From assembly GCA_911728435.2 (NCBI GenBank), contig OU452204.1, positions 5,456,001 to 5,520,000 on the forward strand: DNA of 64,000 bases, in the 5' to 3' direction. Positions 21,630 to 31,380 of this stretch are shown here, in pieces. A model generated the notes under the pieces. The model saw nothing but the letters and a program-made list of their open reading frames with translations. It searched no databases and was not told the DNA's origin. The number at the start of each line of letters is the position of its first letter. The stretch's first letter is position 1. The position numbers and the translations under genes were made by a program. The DNA is from Apoderus coryli (Eukaryota > Arthropoda > Insecta > Coleoptera > Attelabidae).

Positions 21630-22430
21630 ACTTTTGAAAAATAATTGTTGCTCAACAAAATTCTCGCAGTTCTTCAAATGCATAAAGATTTGATCAGATA
21701 CCCTTTCCTGGTCCATGAGAGTAGTTCGCACAATATCAAATAAATAATGCATTTCTTATTTCATTTTCACTAAATTTAGCAGGACACTCCCCGGTTATAG
21801 TTTCTTCTTCATGATCGTCTATACTTTTTATACTGTCAATTATGTCTTGGTCAGTTGGGAGATCTGTCGTGCCAACATCATTGTTGATTTCTAAGAAATC
21901 TTCAAGTAAAAAATTTGTGTCGACGGTAGCAGTTTTTTGTAGAGTACCTCATTGTTTTTTTAAGGTAGCGAGACCATTTCGTCTTCTTCCTACCATTCGT
22001 GATTTTTCTCCTAACACTTGCACTCTCGCCAGACACCGTTTTCAAAACAATCACATCGCGAGTCTTCCAGGTACTCAACCACCCTTCACTAGCTTGAAAA
22101 TTAACGCAGTTAAATTATTTAGCAAATTGTAGAGCATTTATCTTTTATTTATTTTTACGATATTGGTACGTTTTGATGCGTTCGTGCCACTTGAAACCAT
22201 CGTAAAACTGCTTCATTTACTCCTCGTAAGAACACACCCGTACTCGGTTTGGCCTGCTTGGAACATACGTTTTCTTGATGATAGTTTCGCGAGATTTTAC
22301 TATCAGAGATACACAACTTGGGGAATCACCGAATTTTGCAGCAACATCAATTTTCTTTCAGCCTTTATCAACTTCCTCCAAATTTGTAGTTTTCTCAGCT
22401 AAACTTAAACACACACGCTTGATTGTTAGA
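21630..22430 (-). pseudogene. Tigger/pogo transposase relic lacking the DDE core
   Basis: Minus strand, high to low: EVDKG-stop-KKIDVAAKFG and SPSCVSLIVKSRETI (CENP-B N-terminal HTH); LQFAK-stop-FNCVNFQASEGW and GWLSTWKTRDVIVLKTVSGE (Tc5-type HTH). The frame then passes directly to an acidic C-terminal region (INNDVGTTDLPTDQDI, DSIKSIDDHEEETITGEC) and TTLMDQERVSDQIFMHL. The roughly 200-residue DDE_1 catalytic domain is absent. Several stops and frameshifts are present. It retained both ends of the protein, so this is an internally deleted copy that has since decayed. Confidence 0.7.
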
Positions 22431-22882
22431 TAAAAACGAACTGAACCTAAATTTGCGATTTACTAGGCCTCGACTATAAAATGGGTTAGGAATTCCCAAG
22501 GTGGCGTTATGAACGCATTAAGAACATTTTCAAAAAAATGCTTTATAAACATGTAAATCAGAAATCCGAAAAGGCCAAGATCTCAATAAATGCATAAAAA
22601 TTTACACATAAAACTCCGGTAAAAATTTTATAATATAGAGTGCTACTCATTTTAGAGAACCCCTAAATGCAGGGCTTTTTACATTTAACTTCATTCAACT
22701 ATTCTAGGTCTTCAAAAAATTGCAGTGTAAAGAGTTTTTCACTATATAGAGTTTCACTATAAACAGTGTCGCCTGTATTAACAATATGTCTTGAGGTAAT
22801 CCATATCGAAGAGTATATATATACTCGTATATGTGTCATATATACACAAAATAGGAATTTATATTTGTTCAAACTAATTTTT

Positions 22883-22968
22883 CATAATATGCCAAGCATG
22901 TTTCGGAATCAACAACATTCCATCTCCAGTGGAATCCGAAACGTGTCTGGCATAATATGTTAAATTCG
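22883..22968. repeat. Imperfect palindrome with opposed GAAAC hairpins
   Basis: ATAATATGCCAAGCATGTTTCGGAATC-like left arm is inverted at the right as GATTCCGAAACGTGTCTGGCATAATAT (arms about 27 bp, described here in parts: ATAATATGCCA, CATGTTTCGGA / TCCGAAACGTG, TGGCATAATAT). On the minus strand one half reads CTGGAGA, T, GGAAT...ATTCC, GAAACATG, a hammerhead-like layout with a substituted core base. Confidence 0.5.
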
Positions 22969-23301
22969 TTTGAACATAATATTATATAAAACTGGATATA
23001 TTTTATGTAGAAGATGAGAATAAATTTAGGAGTTATCTGTATTAAGTTTGAATAAATAATAATAGCTTCCACTTTATCATTTAGCACTAATAAACGTTCT
23101 GGAACCCTTTCACCTGATATGGGGGTACTCGCATAAGCACCACCCATTACTATATCCTAGTTACGCTGATGTACAACCACGGTTTTTTCTTTTTTTTTAT
23201 TCCTTTTTTACTTTGGGTTTTAGGTTCTTGAAAACAACATTTTTTTTATTTTTTTTAGCTAAAAATTACATTTCGGTTGTTTAACTGTATTAAGTAACAA
23301 G

Positions 23302-23342
23302 TAACAACGTTGCAGCGATGGTTTTTCGCCTTCTTCAGGTCA
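23302..23342 (-). ncRNA. Hammerhead-like motif in left PLE arm
   Basis: Minus strand: CTGAAGA, A, GGCGA with a 7-nt loop and TCGCT, then GCAAC (expected GAAAC) and GTT, bracketed by stem I TGAC/GTTA. It is the sense-strand copy downstream of the GIY-YIG frame. The A-to-C change in GAAAC and a stem II mismatch suggest it has lost activity. Confidence 0.45.
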
Positions 23343-23813
23343 TTCTAGAACATTTCAATCATTATGTATATACATTCACAAAATTTGGGAAAAAATAATA
23401 GGTAAATCAGGTTTATACGATATTAAATATTTTTCCCTTTTACAGTTTTTTCAAAAATTCAGAATATATTAACATAAACATTTTAAAATCATATTTTATG
23501 AAATGTTTTTCTTTATTTTTACAACAAAAATACATATTATTATAGATTACAAACACAATACAGTTTAAAAATTTTTTGCTAAATATACGTTTATAATATT
23601 GAAATAGTCCATATACGTTTATAAAATTCTCTGAAATTTTCTTAGACCAAAACACCTGCTGAACTATTTAGAGTTTTTTTATATTTACTGTTCTTTTTTA
23701 TTTATTGAAATTGATAATGTGATGGTATATCGATCTACTATACATCTATAATGAAATTAGGGAATTGTGGATTTACGAGGGACGATTATAAGTGTGTAGG
23801 TACGTCCGCAATT

Positions 23814-24125
23814 TCATATTAAGTTATGATATATTATGTTGCTTAAGTATTGTATGTCTGTTCTGTCCTTTATACTGTGCTTTTGTTTCTTTATATAGAT
23901 CATTTCTAAAAATTCTCTTTTTTTTGTGTGTGTTTCAGTGTCCAAAATGTTTGTATTGTCGAAATCAAAAGTGTAATTATGAGATTCACTATGTTTTGTT
24001 AAAGCTGTGTTGTTTGTGTTTATGTTTTTGTGACCGGTAATTCTTTTTTTCAGGTGTTGTTTTGTTTGTCCGATGTACAAGCTATTACAATCTCTACATG
24101 GTATTTCGTAAACTGTAGTGTGTTT
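23814..24125 (-). CDS. GIY-YIG endonuclease domain of Penelope-like element
   Basis: This domain nicks DNA to prime reverse transcription in Penelope-like elements. About 103 residues are open, starting in mid-protein: VYEIPCRDCNSLYIGQTK (the VYxIPC...YIGxT motif, with two cysteines typical of PLE linkers), then LKKRITGHK (catalytic-site Arg region and the conserved K-x-H/GHK), ALTKHSESHNYTFDFDN, LDTETHTKKREFLEMIYI (conserved Glu), and the terminus DRTDIQYLSNIIYHNLI, then a stop. No internal stop or shift over the domain, unlike most relics here. No upstream RT is present, so the protein would be incomplete; whether any RNA is made is unknown. Confidence 0.85.
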   Translation of the reverse strand, partial: KHTTVYEIPCRDCNSLYIGQTKQHLKKRITGHKNINTNNTALTKHSESHNYTFDFDNTNILDTETHTKKREFLEMIYIKKQKHSIKDRTDIQYLSNIIYHNLI

Positions 24126-24304
24126 GTAAACGTGAAGTCCTGTAAAATATATGCATTTTTATTGTACAAAAAAAGAAAAATATTTTAAAATGTTTAAGTT
24201 ATATTCTCAATTTTTGACAAACTGTAAAAGGGAAAAAAAACAGGTAAATCAGGTTTATACGATATTTGTGAATGTATATACATAATGATTGAAATGTTCT
24301 AGAA

Positions 24305-24345
24305 TGACCTGAAGAAGGCGACAAACCATCGCCGAAACGTTGTTA
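24305..24345 (+). ncRNA. Hammerhead ribozyme-like motif in right PLE arm
   Basis: CTGAAGA at 24309-24315, extra A, stem II GGCGA/TCGCC (5 bp) with a 7-nt loop, GAAA at 24334-24337, C, GTT at 24339-24341; stem I TGAC (24305-24308) with GTTA (24342-24345), including one G-U pair. All core bases are present. It is antisense to the GIY-YIG frame because the arm is inverted. Confidence 0.55.
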
Positions 24346-24450
24346 CTTGTTACTTAATAAAGACAAGCAAAATGTAATTTTTCGATAAAAAATTAAAAAA
24401 AAAATGTTGTTTTCAAGAACCTGAAACCCAAAGAAAAACAAGAATAAAAA

Positions 24451-25799
24451 AAAATAAAAGAAAAATGGTTCAAGAACATAAAAAAAGAAACTGTTTTTTC
24501 TATTGAATATTTCGTTTATAGAACAATGATTAAAATGTGTAAAAACAAACAGCAAAATATTGGATACCTATAAAGCAAGTACAGTATAGGTAACAGTATT
24601 TTTTTGTTGACTTACATTTTATGTAGCTAACAAATTTAATTGGACAGTTAATACAATTCCATGTTCATCTTCAGCTGGATCGATTTAGTTTTTTATATTT
24701 TATTTAATAAATTATTTTCGCCATTGGGCAAAAGCCACGTACCTAATTTACTACATGATAGGATTGTCAGTTAAAACAGTGATATTAAATTTATTGTCAA
24801 ATACGTAAACTTGTTGAAATTAAATTATTTTGATAATTTGACGTCGAGTCCTGTTTTTATTTAAAAAGATATTCTTCCCATGACAAACAGTGAGTATTAT
24901 TACAGTCACTTATTAACAATCCACTAGAGCTCAGAGTCAGCAAACAGATGACCAGACAGGGAGATATCCAGGACAACAGAATACATGGAATAAAAATCAA
25001 CTCGTTATGATAATTACAAAGATTAAGAAAGTCAGAACACTAGATCATTCAGTAAAGTATTAAACAACCTTCAATATGTTTTGAGAATTCTCTTAAAAAA
25101 GTGTTTCTACTTGGGTGGCATTGAGTGTCCATTTAAGATGCCTTTTGTTGAAACAAAATCAAAACCAACAACAGTAGATTTGATAAATGTTGCCTAGTCA
25201 GAAATATACATTGGCAAATCTTTGATTTTGGTTTGGTTATTTTGCTCCTTTTCATTTTTATTTCCTGCAATCGTCGATCATAAGAATGGATGAACTTAAT
25301 AACTATACTAGTTGTATTCACTAAAACATAGACAGATTTTATCAGATGTAATGAATCTTAAATATTATATTTAGGACTTTGTAATACGCAAACCTGAAGA
25401 AATAAGTTTTTATGTTAAAATTTGTTTGGAAATTAATATATTTAATTAATCTACATGGTTCAGTTAAATATAGTGCTGCGCTTGTTGGGTCAGAAAGAAA
25501 TTTTTAAATAAACATACCCTTGAAATTATGGTATGTAAACAGTAAACAATATCTTAGAGACAAGTTCGAAAATGTATTGTTTCCAACATGAGTGGTGTTA
25601 TTTTTAATAATGGGTTTTTTTTAAATATCTCCGATATTTTTCCATCAAAGCTTGTGTCGTTTAAAATAAAAAATTAAGGAAGAACAGAAAAAATAATACC
25701 CATGTCCATTTGCCATGCATAAAATTCCACGATTATTTCAGAACAGTCTGACTAAAAATAACTTATATCCACTAAAAATAAGCAAGTGCACACTAGTTT
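24451..25799. other. No gene recognised
   Basis: AT-rich, non-coding. A partial motif on the minus strand near 24660-24672 (GCTGAAGATGAACATGG) resembles the first half of the ribozyme-like motifs but lacks GAAAC. Confidence 0.3.
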
Positions 25800-26187
25800 A
25801 AAAAATCATTGAATGCATTAAGATTTAAATTAAGATTAAAATTAGGGGTGTCTTATAAACTGCGACCTGAGGGTCTATTGTGTCCTCCTGTCTTGAGTTA
25901 CTTGGTCTATGTCTCAAGGTACAACTCTCCATCGAGTTCTAGAGCTCTTATGAACTCCAGTCGCTTGGCTGGTTTCAGGGGCAACACGTCTCCATCTTGC
26001 ACCACTTCATGATTTGGATACCGGCGCACTCTGTTACTAGCTTATCAGGAGTTTCTTCCTCCATCCTACTGAATCTGCATTCGTCGCCAGGCCCGAATAC
26101 TTCTGCTCTTGTGCCTTTATTGGTTTTGGAGCCGTCTGAAAACCATCTGAAAGTGTTTGTAAGTATTTGAATGCGTTGGGTGATCAA
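25800..26187 (-). pseudogene. LINE (R1/I-like) RNase H and zinc-knuckle remnant
   Basis: Minus strand: FRWFSDGSKTNKGTRAEVFG matches the start of a LINE RNase H domain (Y/F-S/T-DGSK with the first catalytic Asp). It passes directly into CRFSRMEEETPDKLVTEC, the cysteine-containing C-terminal segment that normally follows RNase H at some distance. So the middle of RNase H has been lost, in frame. The remainder down to about 25800 is probably the 3' UTR. Confidence 0.6.
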
Positions 26188-26189
26188 TA

Positions 26190-27475
26190 ATTATTTTGTA
26201 TATGTCGAATTTGTTGAAATTCGATATCATGAATCCGCATACAACAAGTGCTTTACTTATGGACTTGGCTATGGCAAAATATTAGAAACTAGACTAGAAA
26301 CCTCACGGCAAAATTGCGACCACTCTGAAATAGTATATTCATATACATCACATTATACTTTTCCTACGACTGTTTTAATGCTTTTGAATAAATTAAACAT
26401 CAATTTTTGGGAAAATATTTGTTTTTCGAAACTTACCTATACTTGCCCTGTTGACGTAAGCCTAAATACGAGTACAATGAGTTAAAAGTATTAAATTGAC
26501 TAGGTGGTGTTAAACTATATTCACTATCACTGTTTTTCATAAATATCTATAAGCAATCAAACCTTCGAAATTAGCGAAACAATTTAATAATAATAAACTG
26601 TCAATTTGGTTTAATTGTGTTGTCGCCGTTGCTATGGTGATTTTTCATAACCGATGCTACATTTCCAAATTATGCTTGAACATATAATAAAAGGCATTTA
26701 AAGAAAGTGGTAGAAAAAAAAATATTGTTTTTGTAACATGATTTTGGTTTTTGGAGTATTTGATTGTAAAATTGTTACATATTATGTAAACAATTATGTA
26801 GAACTTTTATTGATGTTTGTTTATTAAGCTTATTTTTCAATTACTCTCACTTCGCGAAAAATTTCTCGCGTCATATACATTAATTGAAACCAATGTAAAC
26901 CAATATCTACACTTAATGAAATAATAGTATATTATGCTAAGAGCGTTTAATGGCAGCTATTAAGAAATGAGTAAAAACATTACGAGCAGGAGTCTCGTAA
27001 TAAATAAAACAGCCATTAAATAGGAATTGCTTATTAGGTACTATATTGTTTCTACCACTTATTTAAAATAGTCCAAACAACAATAATTTAACATGGAGAC
27101 ATTAATTTTACAGGAAATTACAGAATGTCCAATGATTTAAATATTTTTATTCTAACACATAATTAGGTAATGGCTATAAAATCTATATCAATATGAAGTT
27201 TAAGTTTCGTTTATTAATTGGAAGACAAATTGAATCGTTTTCACCCTATGTTACGGTTGTGGTGGATTTGGTTTACTGCGACAACTGCAACGCGACGTAT
27301 TCTGACTTTTATTGAATTGTTTGTGGCAGTATCCCTTGAACGGGTAAAATTTCAGTAGGTAAAATTGACTTTTCAGTGCGTACAAATTGGCATTTTAACA
27401 ACGAGTTTGAAATCGAACAAATGATAGTTTGCCCACGATAGAAAACTTATTGTTTTATTATTATTCATCGACGCA
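26190..27475. other. No gene recognised
   Basis: AT-rich and non-coding; a weak inverted similarity at about 26940-27020 (TTTAATGGC / GCCATTAAA) may be an old MITE. Confidence 0.3.
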
Positions 27476-27479
27476 CAGG

Positions 27480-27650
27480 TACTCTGCTAGAACTAAATGG
27501 CAGAACAGGAGGGCCAAGGACAGTAAGTCCGGTAGAGCTGGAGGAGAATCTGCTGAACATGATTCAGAAAGAGCCAAATAGTTCTATTCAAAATATTGCA
27601 GGTGCTTTGAATAGAAGTAATAGGACTATTAAATGCACATTCTTAAGAAC
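27480..27650 (+). pseudogene. Tc1/mariner transposase N-terminal HTH fragment
   Basis: Plus strand reads LLELNGRTGGPRTVSPVELE, ENLLNMIQKEPNSSIQNIAG and ALNRSNRTIKC. The GRPRT-like linker followed by a second helix-turn-helix (PxxSIQxIAxxLxxSxxTI) is the usual N-terminal paired-type domain. No catalytic half follows. The flanking sequence is non-coding to 29000. Confidence 0.65.
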
Positions 27651-27659
27651 AATTTGTGT

Positions 27660-29000
27660 TATCCATTCTGCCAATGGATTTTGTGTCAACTAATTCAAAT
27701 CTCAGAGAGACGGACAATGTAAATTCGGGAAAAAATTTGTAATCTAATGTTTTTTTTTACATAAAATCATTGCTGCGTCTTTTTAAATAATAATAATAAT
27801 ATAAATACGCTCTATACATGTGCTTCCAGGTCTAAAAAGAAAACAGTTTTTTCCATGAAAGCTTTAGGCATTTCAACATATCCTGACATCGGATAACAGT
27901 CATAAATTTTCTAAATCTATTTCCTCATAACTAATTTAATCAAATCAACATTTAAAAAGATACATGTTTCGGAAACATGACTCAATCATCAACCTCAAGA
28001 AATATTTTTATTTTTTGTTTGCCCAATTCAACTACAAAATGCAGAGCTTTTACACAAATTCATTTCATATCAAAAATCTTGCATCCAAATGTTATAGAAA
28101 GCACAAGAACAACATGAAATTGTTTTTGTTAACCACCATATTTTATATTATGATTTAAAAAAATATAGCGAAATTTGTAGAGTTTAAAAATGTTTTGCTG
28201 GATTATTTTAGAATTCTTGAACATACGACTAAGAAATCATATTTTGAGGTAACCTTTGCACTCCTACAAAGCTTTGGATTATCTTGATTTTTCGTAATTT
28301 CCGGAAATTCGGCCCCTTTTTAAAGTTTAATTCCAGGAAAAATAGAATTTAAACAAACGAATAGTTTATTAACTATGAATTCAAGAGTTTGATGTTTATT
28401 TCAGGCATAATAGTAATAATACTTTGTAATATTAAATATAGAGTATACAAGACAACCCTAGCTTAGATTATTATATAGAAATCGATCGCCGTTTATTATA
28501 TCGTGTTCAGCAGCCACCTAAGATGTTTCGATAGAATCTCCTGACTGCTTTTTCTTCACATTTTTACCTTTCATAAATATGTAGGTAGATGTTTCAACGT
28601 TAAGAAGACGAAGAAGTGAATGTGCATCGCAAACAGTTTTGCCATCACAGTTGATTTATTTAATGAGCTGCTGATCGCGTTCCTACTCTGATATATAAAA
28701 TATAATCTAGTCTTCTTTATTTCTTATTTTCGTTTAAGTTTTATTTTAGTGTGTAATACAGGGTTGTTAAAGTTGTTAGCGAGAACATAGTATGTCAATA
28801 ATTAGGTAAAATATTTATCAACAAAGACAAATGTGGAACATTTCCGCATTTACTTCTCAGCCTACTAATTAAAAACTCATTTTTTTATATATATTATGTA
28901 CATTATCCGACATCCAAAGATAGGCGGTTGAAAAGTTCTTTTTATGGCGGCGAACAGAAATAAAAAGTTTGCTATATCTAGAAGCAATACAAAACGACAA
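27660..29000. other. No gene recognised
   Basis: AT-rich. On the minus strand at 27961-28000 there is a GTTGATGATT...GAAACATGTATC string, a weak and degenerate relative of the ribozyme-like motifs. Confidence 0.3.
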
Positions 29001-29012
29001 ACTTTTATAAAA

Positions 29013-30120
29013 TTACGGGATGGCGGCGATATTGCGGACACATGGTATATTAATTAAGAAAGTACTAGTTTTCTTACATGTTAGTTTTTGATCAAAGATC
29101 ATACCTATACACTTTATCTCTTTTTCAAATTTACGTTGTTTATTATAAAGTTCTAAGTTTAAAACGTCTATATATTTTTGTTGGGTCCAATTTTCTATAC
29201 ATGTGAGCGCTTGCTGCATTTTAAATTCCAACGATTTGAAGTTTCTACCCGATGTAAACGACACTAGATCATCTGCAAACAGTTTAGCTTGAAGTGGATA
29301 TTCAATTTTGTCAATCATATCGTTGATAGCTATTAAAATTAGAGTAACAATGATAACGGAACCCTGTGGTAGGCTGTTTTCAAGTTTTCTTTTTTGGGAA
29401 TATAAGCCATTAGTGCGTACAAAAAACTCTCTGTTATCAAGAATATCCTGTACAAATCGCAACATATTGCCCTGAATTATCCAATTCTTCAATTGTTTCA
29501 GGGTTTTGTACCTCCAAGCTGTATCATATGCATTTTTTATGTCAATAGGGTATGTTGTTTGTCTAGAAAACACTCGCGAATATTGGACTCCAGTGCCACT
29601 AGGTTGTCTAAAGTAGACCGCTGAGATCTGTTTGAGGCTTTTTGGGTTTCCAGATGATTATTGGGTAATGGTCACTTCAATACAGATCTTTTACTGTTTC
29701 CCAATTTAATTTTGTTGATAGAGGTGTACTGTATGTTAAGTCTAAAGCAGATAATGCAGAGTTAAATCTCCAGAATTTAGTCGTATCAAGTTTTCGTCAT
29801 CAATCACTTCGGCTATTATTCTACCTTTACAATCAATGAATTTACCACCCCATATTATATAGTTACGACTATTGAGGTCTCCCAGTATCATTCGAGGTTC
29901 AGGAATTTGTTGAAAGTGTGAGAGAATATCTGTTTTTCAAAATTCCTGGTTAGGTGGTATATAAATATTACATATATTAATTAATTTGTCAGTAACATTT
30001 TGTTACACTTTGGTAGTGAGTAAGACATTTTTTATATATGATAATGGAGGAAGTCCACCTACACATGTCTCAGTTTTGAGTTTTATTAAAGATTGTGGAG
30101 ATGACGAAGGTACTTGTGTT
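29013..30120 (-). pseudogene. LINE ORF2 relic (Jockey/I-like): endonuclease and RT
   Basis: Minus strand. Upstream part (about 30110-29760): LPPLSYIKNVLLTTK, YIPPNQEF, PEPRMILGDLNSRNYIIWGG, ENLIRLNSG, fitting the apurinic-like endonuclease with the GDLN (GDFN) motif. RT part: RSTLDNLVALESNIRE near 29600, then DIKNAYDTAWRY (catalytic Asp), SLPQGSV, LFADDLVSF (YADD equivalent, with catalytic pair kept), and LNLELYNKQRKFEKE. Between the two, several hundred codons are deleted. Stops and shifts occur upstream of 29573; the RT core itself is open for 186 residues. Confidence 0.8.
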
Positions 30121-30647
30121 TAATTGCAATTATATTTCACTCAGGTGTTCTAATGGATTATTTTTCCAATTTAGCAGCATTAGTTGATTGTGTTTGTATT
30201 GTCACACCCGGTATATTGTAATAAAAATATTGCATCCGGTGGAACTAGCTATTTTATGCTGATTAATAATTATTAAAAAGTTCATCAAAGTTTATACAAG
30301 TTCATGACTTTAGCATCGGTATTGTACCTAATAGACAAATTGCAAAGTCAACAAAAAACAGTACGACCGACGCTAAGAATAGACAATTTGATTGGTCTAT
30401 ATTCGTAAGAGTGGAAAATAGTAAAGTTATAAATATTGTTGTAACAGGAAGTTACAGGGGATTTTGATTTCCACTTCGGTGTAGTAAAGATTGAACAATT
30501 ACAATTACAATTGCTGAAAAGTTGCCTTGCAGCATCAAATTTAGCGCATTTTGCTCTCTGATAAATTTGTCAAATTTGATTGTTTGCGATTTTAAATTAG
30601 TTCAAGACTCCCGCGCCCCGTTATTGTTGCTTCGTGTCTCCCCAAAT
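30121..30647. other. No gene; possibly hAT interior
   Basis: Non-coding. The piece immediately left of the hAT-like end (30430-30647) is somewhat GC-richer and may belong to that element. Confidence 0.3.
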
Positions 30648-30675
30648 GGTGCACCCACCAGTTTGGGAAGCACTG
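30648..30675 (+). repeat. hAT-type terminal inverted repeat (right end)
   Basis: Reading inward on the minus strand it begins CAGTGCTTCCCAAACTGG, the classical hAT/Charlie terminus. No left partner with an 8-bp duplication was located, so the element is incomplete or has decayed. Confidence 0.55.
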
Positions 30676-31029
30676 TCTTAGCAAAAATTGCTAAATACTT
30701 GCGATTAATCAATTATTCTAAAATCAAAATATAAAAAAACTTCTATGATTCATGTAATTTCAAATTATATATAACACACAGGATACAATACGTAACTCTA
30801 ATGTATTATAAACACTATAGAAATTGAGCTGGAAGGCATATCACACCCAAAGGGACAAAATAGGGCGCACTTAATGTGTTTTCCATGTAGCAGTATGCAC
30901 CTAAACACGTGTCTTGTATAATAGTGTATTGCGCGTCCGCGTCCCAAATTGATACCTTTTTACTGTAGATACCCTGTATGTACATACATCTAGAGCGTGT
31001 ATATATAGATATAGCCCGTATACAATCTT

Positions 31030-31110
31030 ACGACGTCGACATCCCTAGCGTCGACGTTGCGACGCCTTGTCACTATCGATGTATCGTCGTGTAGAACGAC
31101 GAAGGACGAG
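31030..31110. other. CpG-dense CGTCG cluster
   Basis: In AT-rich surroundings this 80-bp block carries many CG dinucleotides: ACGACGTCGAC, GCGTCGACGTTGCGACG, ATCGTCGTG, ACGACGAAGGACG. A similar block is at 48842-48896. Meaning is unknown. The rest of 30676-31303 shows nothing recognisable. Confidence 0.4.
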
Positions 31111-31303
31111 AAAAAGCATTTGTAACTACCAACCAGATCTATATCCACATACACTTGTTAGAATACAGGACTGTGCCAAAGAGAATTATTTTCAGTAAAA
31201 TATAGAGCAGAAAAGAGTTTTATGAATTAATTTAAATTTATTTCTTGGTTTGTATAAATACGAAGCCAAGAAATATACAAATTTAGACATTTCTATTGCA
31301 TAT

Positions 31304-31346
31304 CCACCAGACGGCGTTTCGTCGATGCACAACTCATCAGTGATGG
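31304..31346 (-). ncRNA. Hammerhead ribozyme candidate (best in window)
   Basis: Minus strand, 43 nt: stem I CCATCA, core CTGATGA, stem II GTTG-TGCAT-CGAC, GAAA, then C-GCC-GTC, stem I' TGGTGG. Stem I is 6 bp (one G-U), stem II 4 bp (one G-U), stem III a minimal AC/GU pair around GCC-type loop, and the cleavage triplet is GUC. No extra base at the core-stem II junction, so it fits the consensus exactly. The predicted cut lies after the C at 31310 (minus strand). It lies 35 bp from a mariner insertion. Compensating G-U and Watson-Crick pairs make chance unlikely; activity is untested. Confidence 0.65.
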
Positions 31347-31380
31347 TTGATCCAGTGGTCGTCTGATGGAGGTTTATATA

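Larger units (their letters stand above)
16664..22775 (-). mobile_element. Tigger/pogo element with nested LINEs
   Basis: The left end is TA-CAGTCGAATCTCTATATAG at 16662 onward; the right end, read inward, is TA-CAGGCGACACTGTTTATAG from 22777. Both continue into a TATAGTGAAA-type motif typical of Tigger/pogo termini. Joining 22775-21619 to 16876-16664 across the LINE gives, on the minus strand, CENP-B-like DNA-binding sequence, an acidic C-terminus, a short 3' region with AATAAA, and the terminal repeat. The ends are only partly alike, so the boundary call is good but not certain. Confidence 0.6.
23195..24450 (-). mobile_element. Penelope-like element, 3' portion with inverted arms
   Basis: A GIY-YIG endonuclease domain of the Penelope-like type (minus strand) lies between two inverted arms. 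Left arm about 23195-23390, right arm about 24260-24450; they share TTACTTAATA..., TTGTTACTTGTTAC, a hammerhead-like motif, TAGAACATTTCAATCATT and TTCTTGAAAACAACATTTTT in opposite orientation. Penelope-like elements are known to have pseudo-LTRs in direct or inverted arrangement and to carry hammerhead motifs in them. The reverse transcriptase is absent, so this is a 5'-truncated copy. Confidence 0.75.

Noticed and set aside
27961..28000. Hammerhead motif on the minus strand
   Set aside because: First core block reads TTGATGA and no convincing stem II forms; kept only as a weak similarity.
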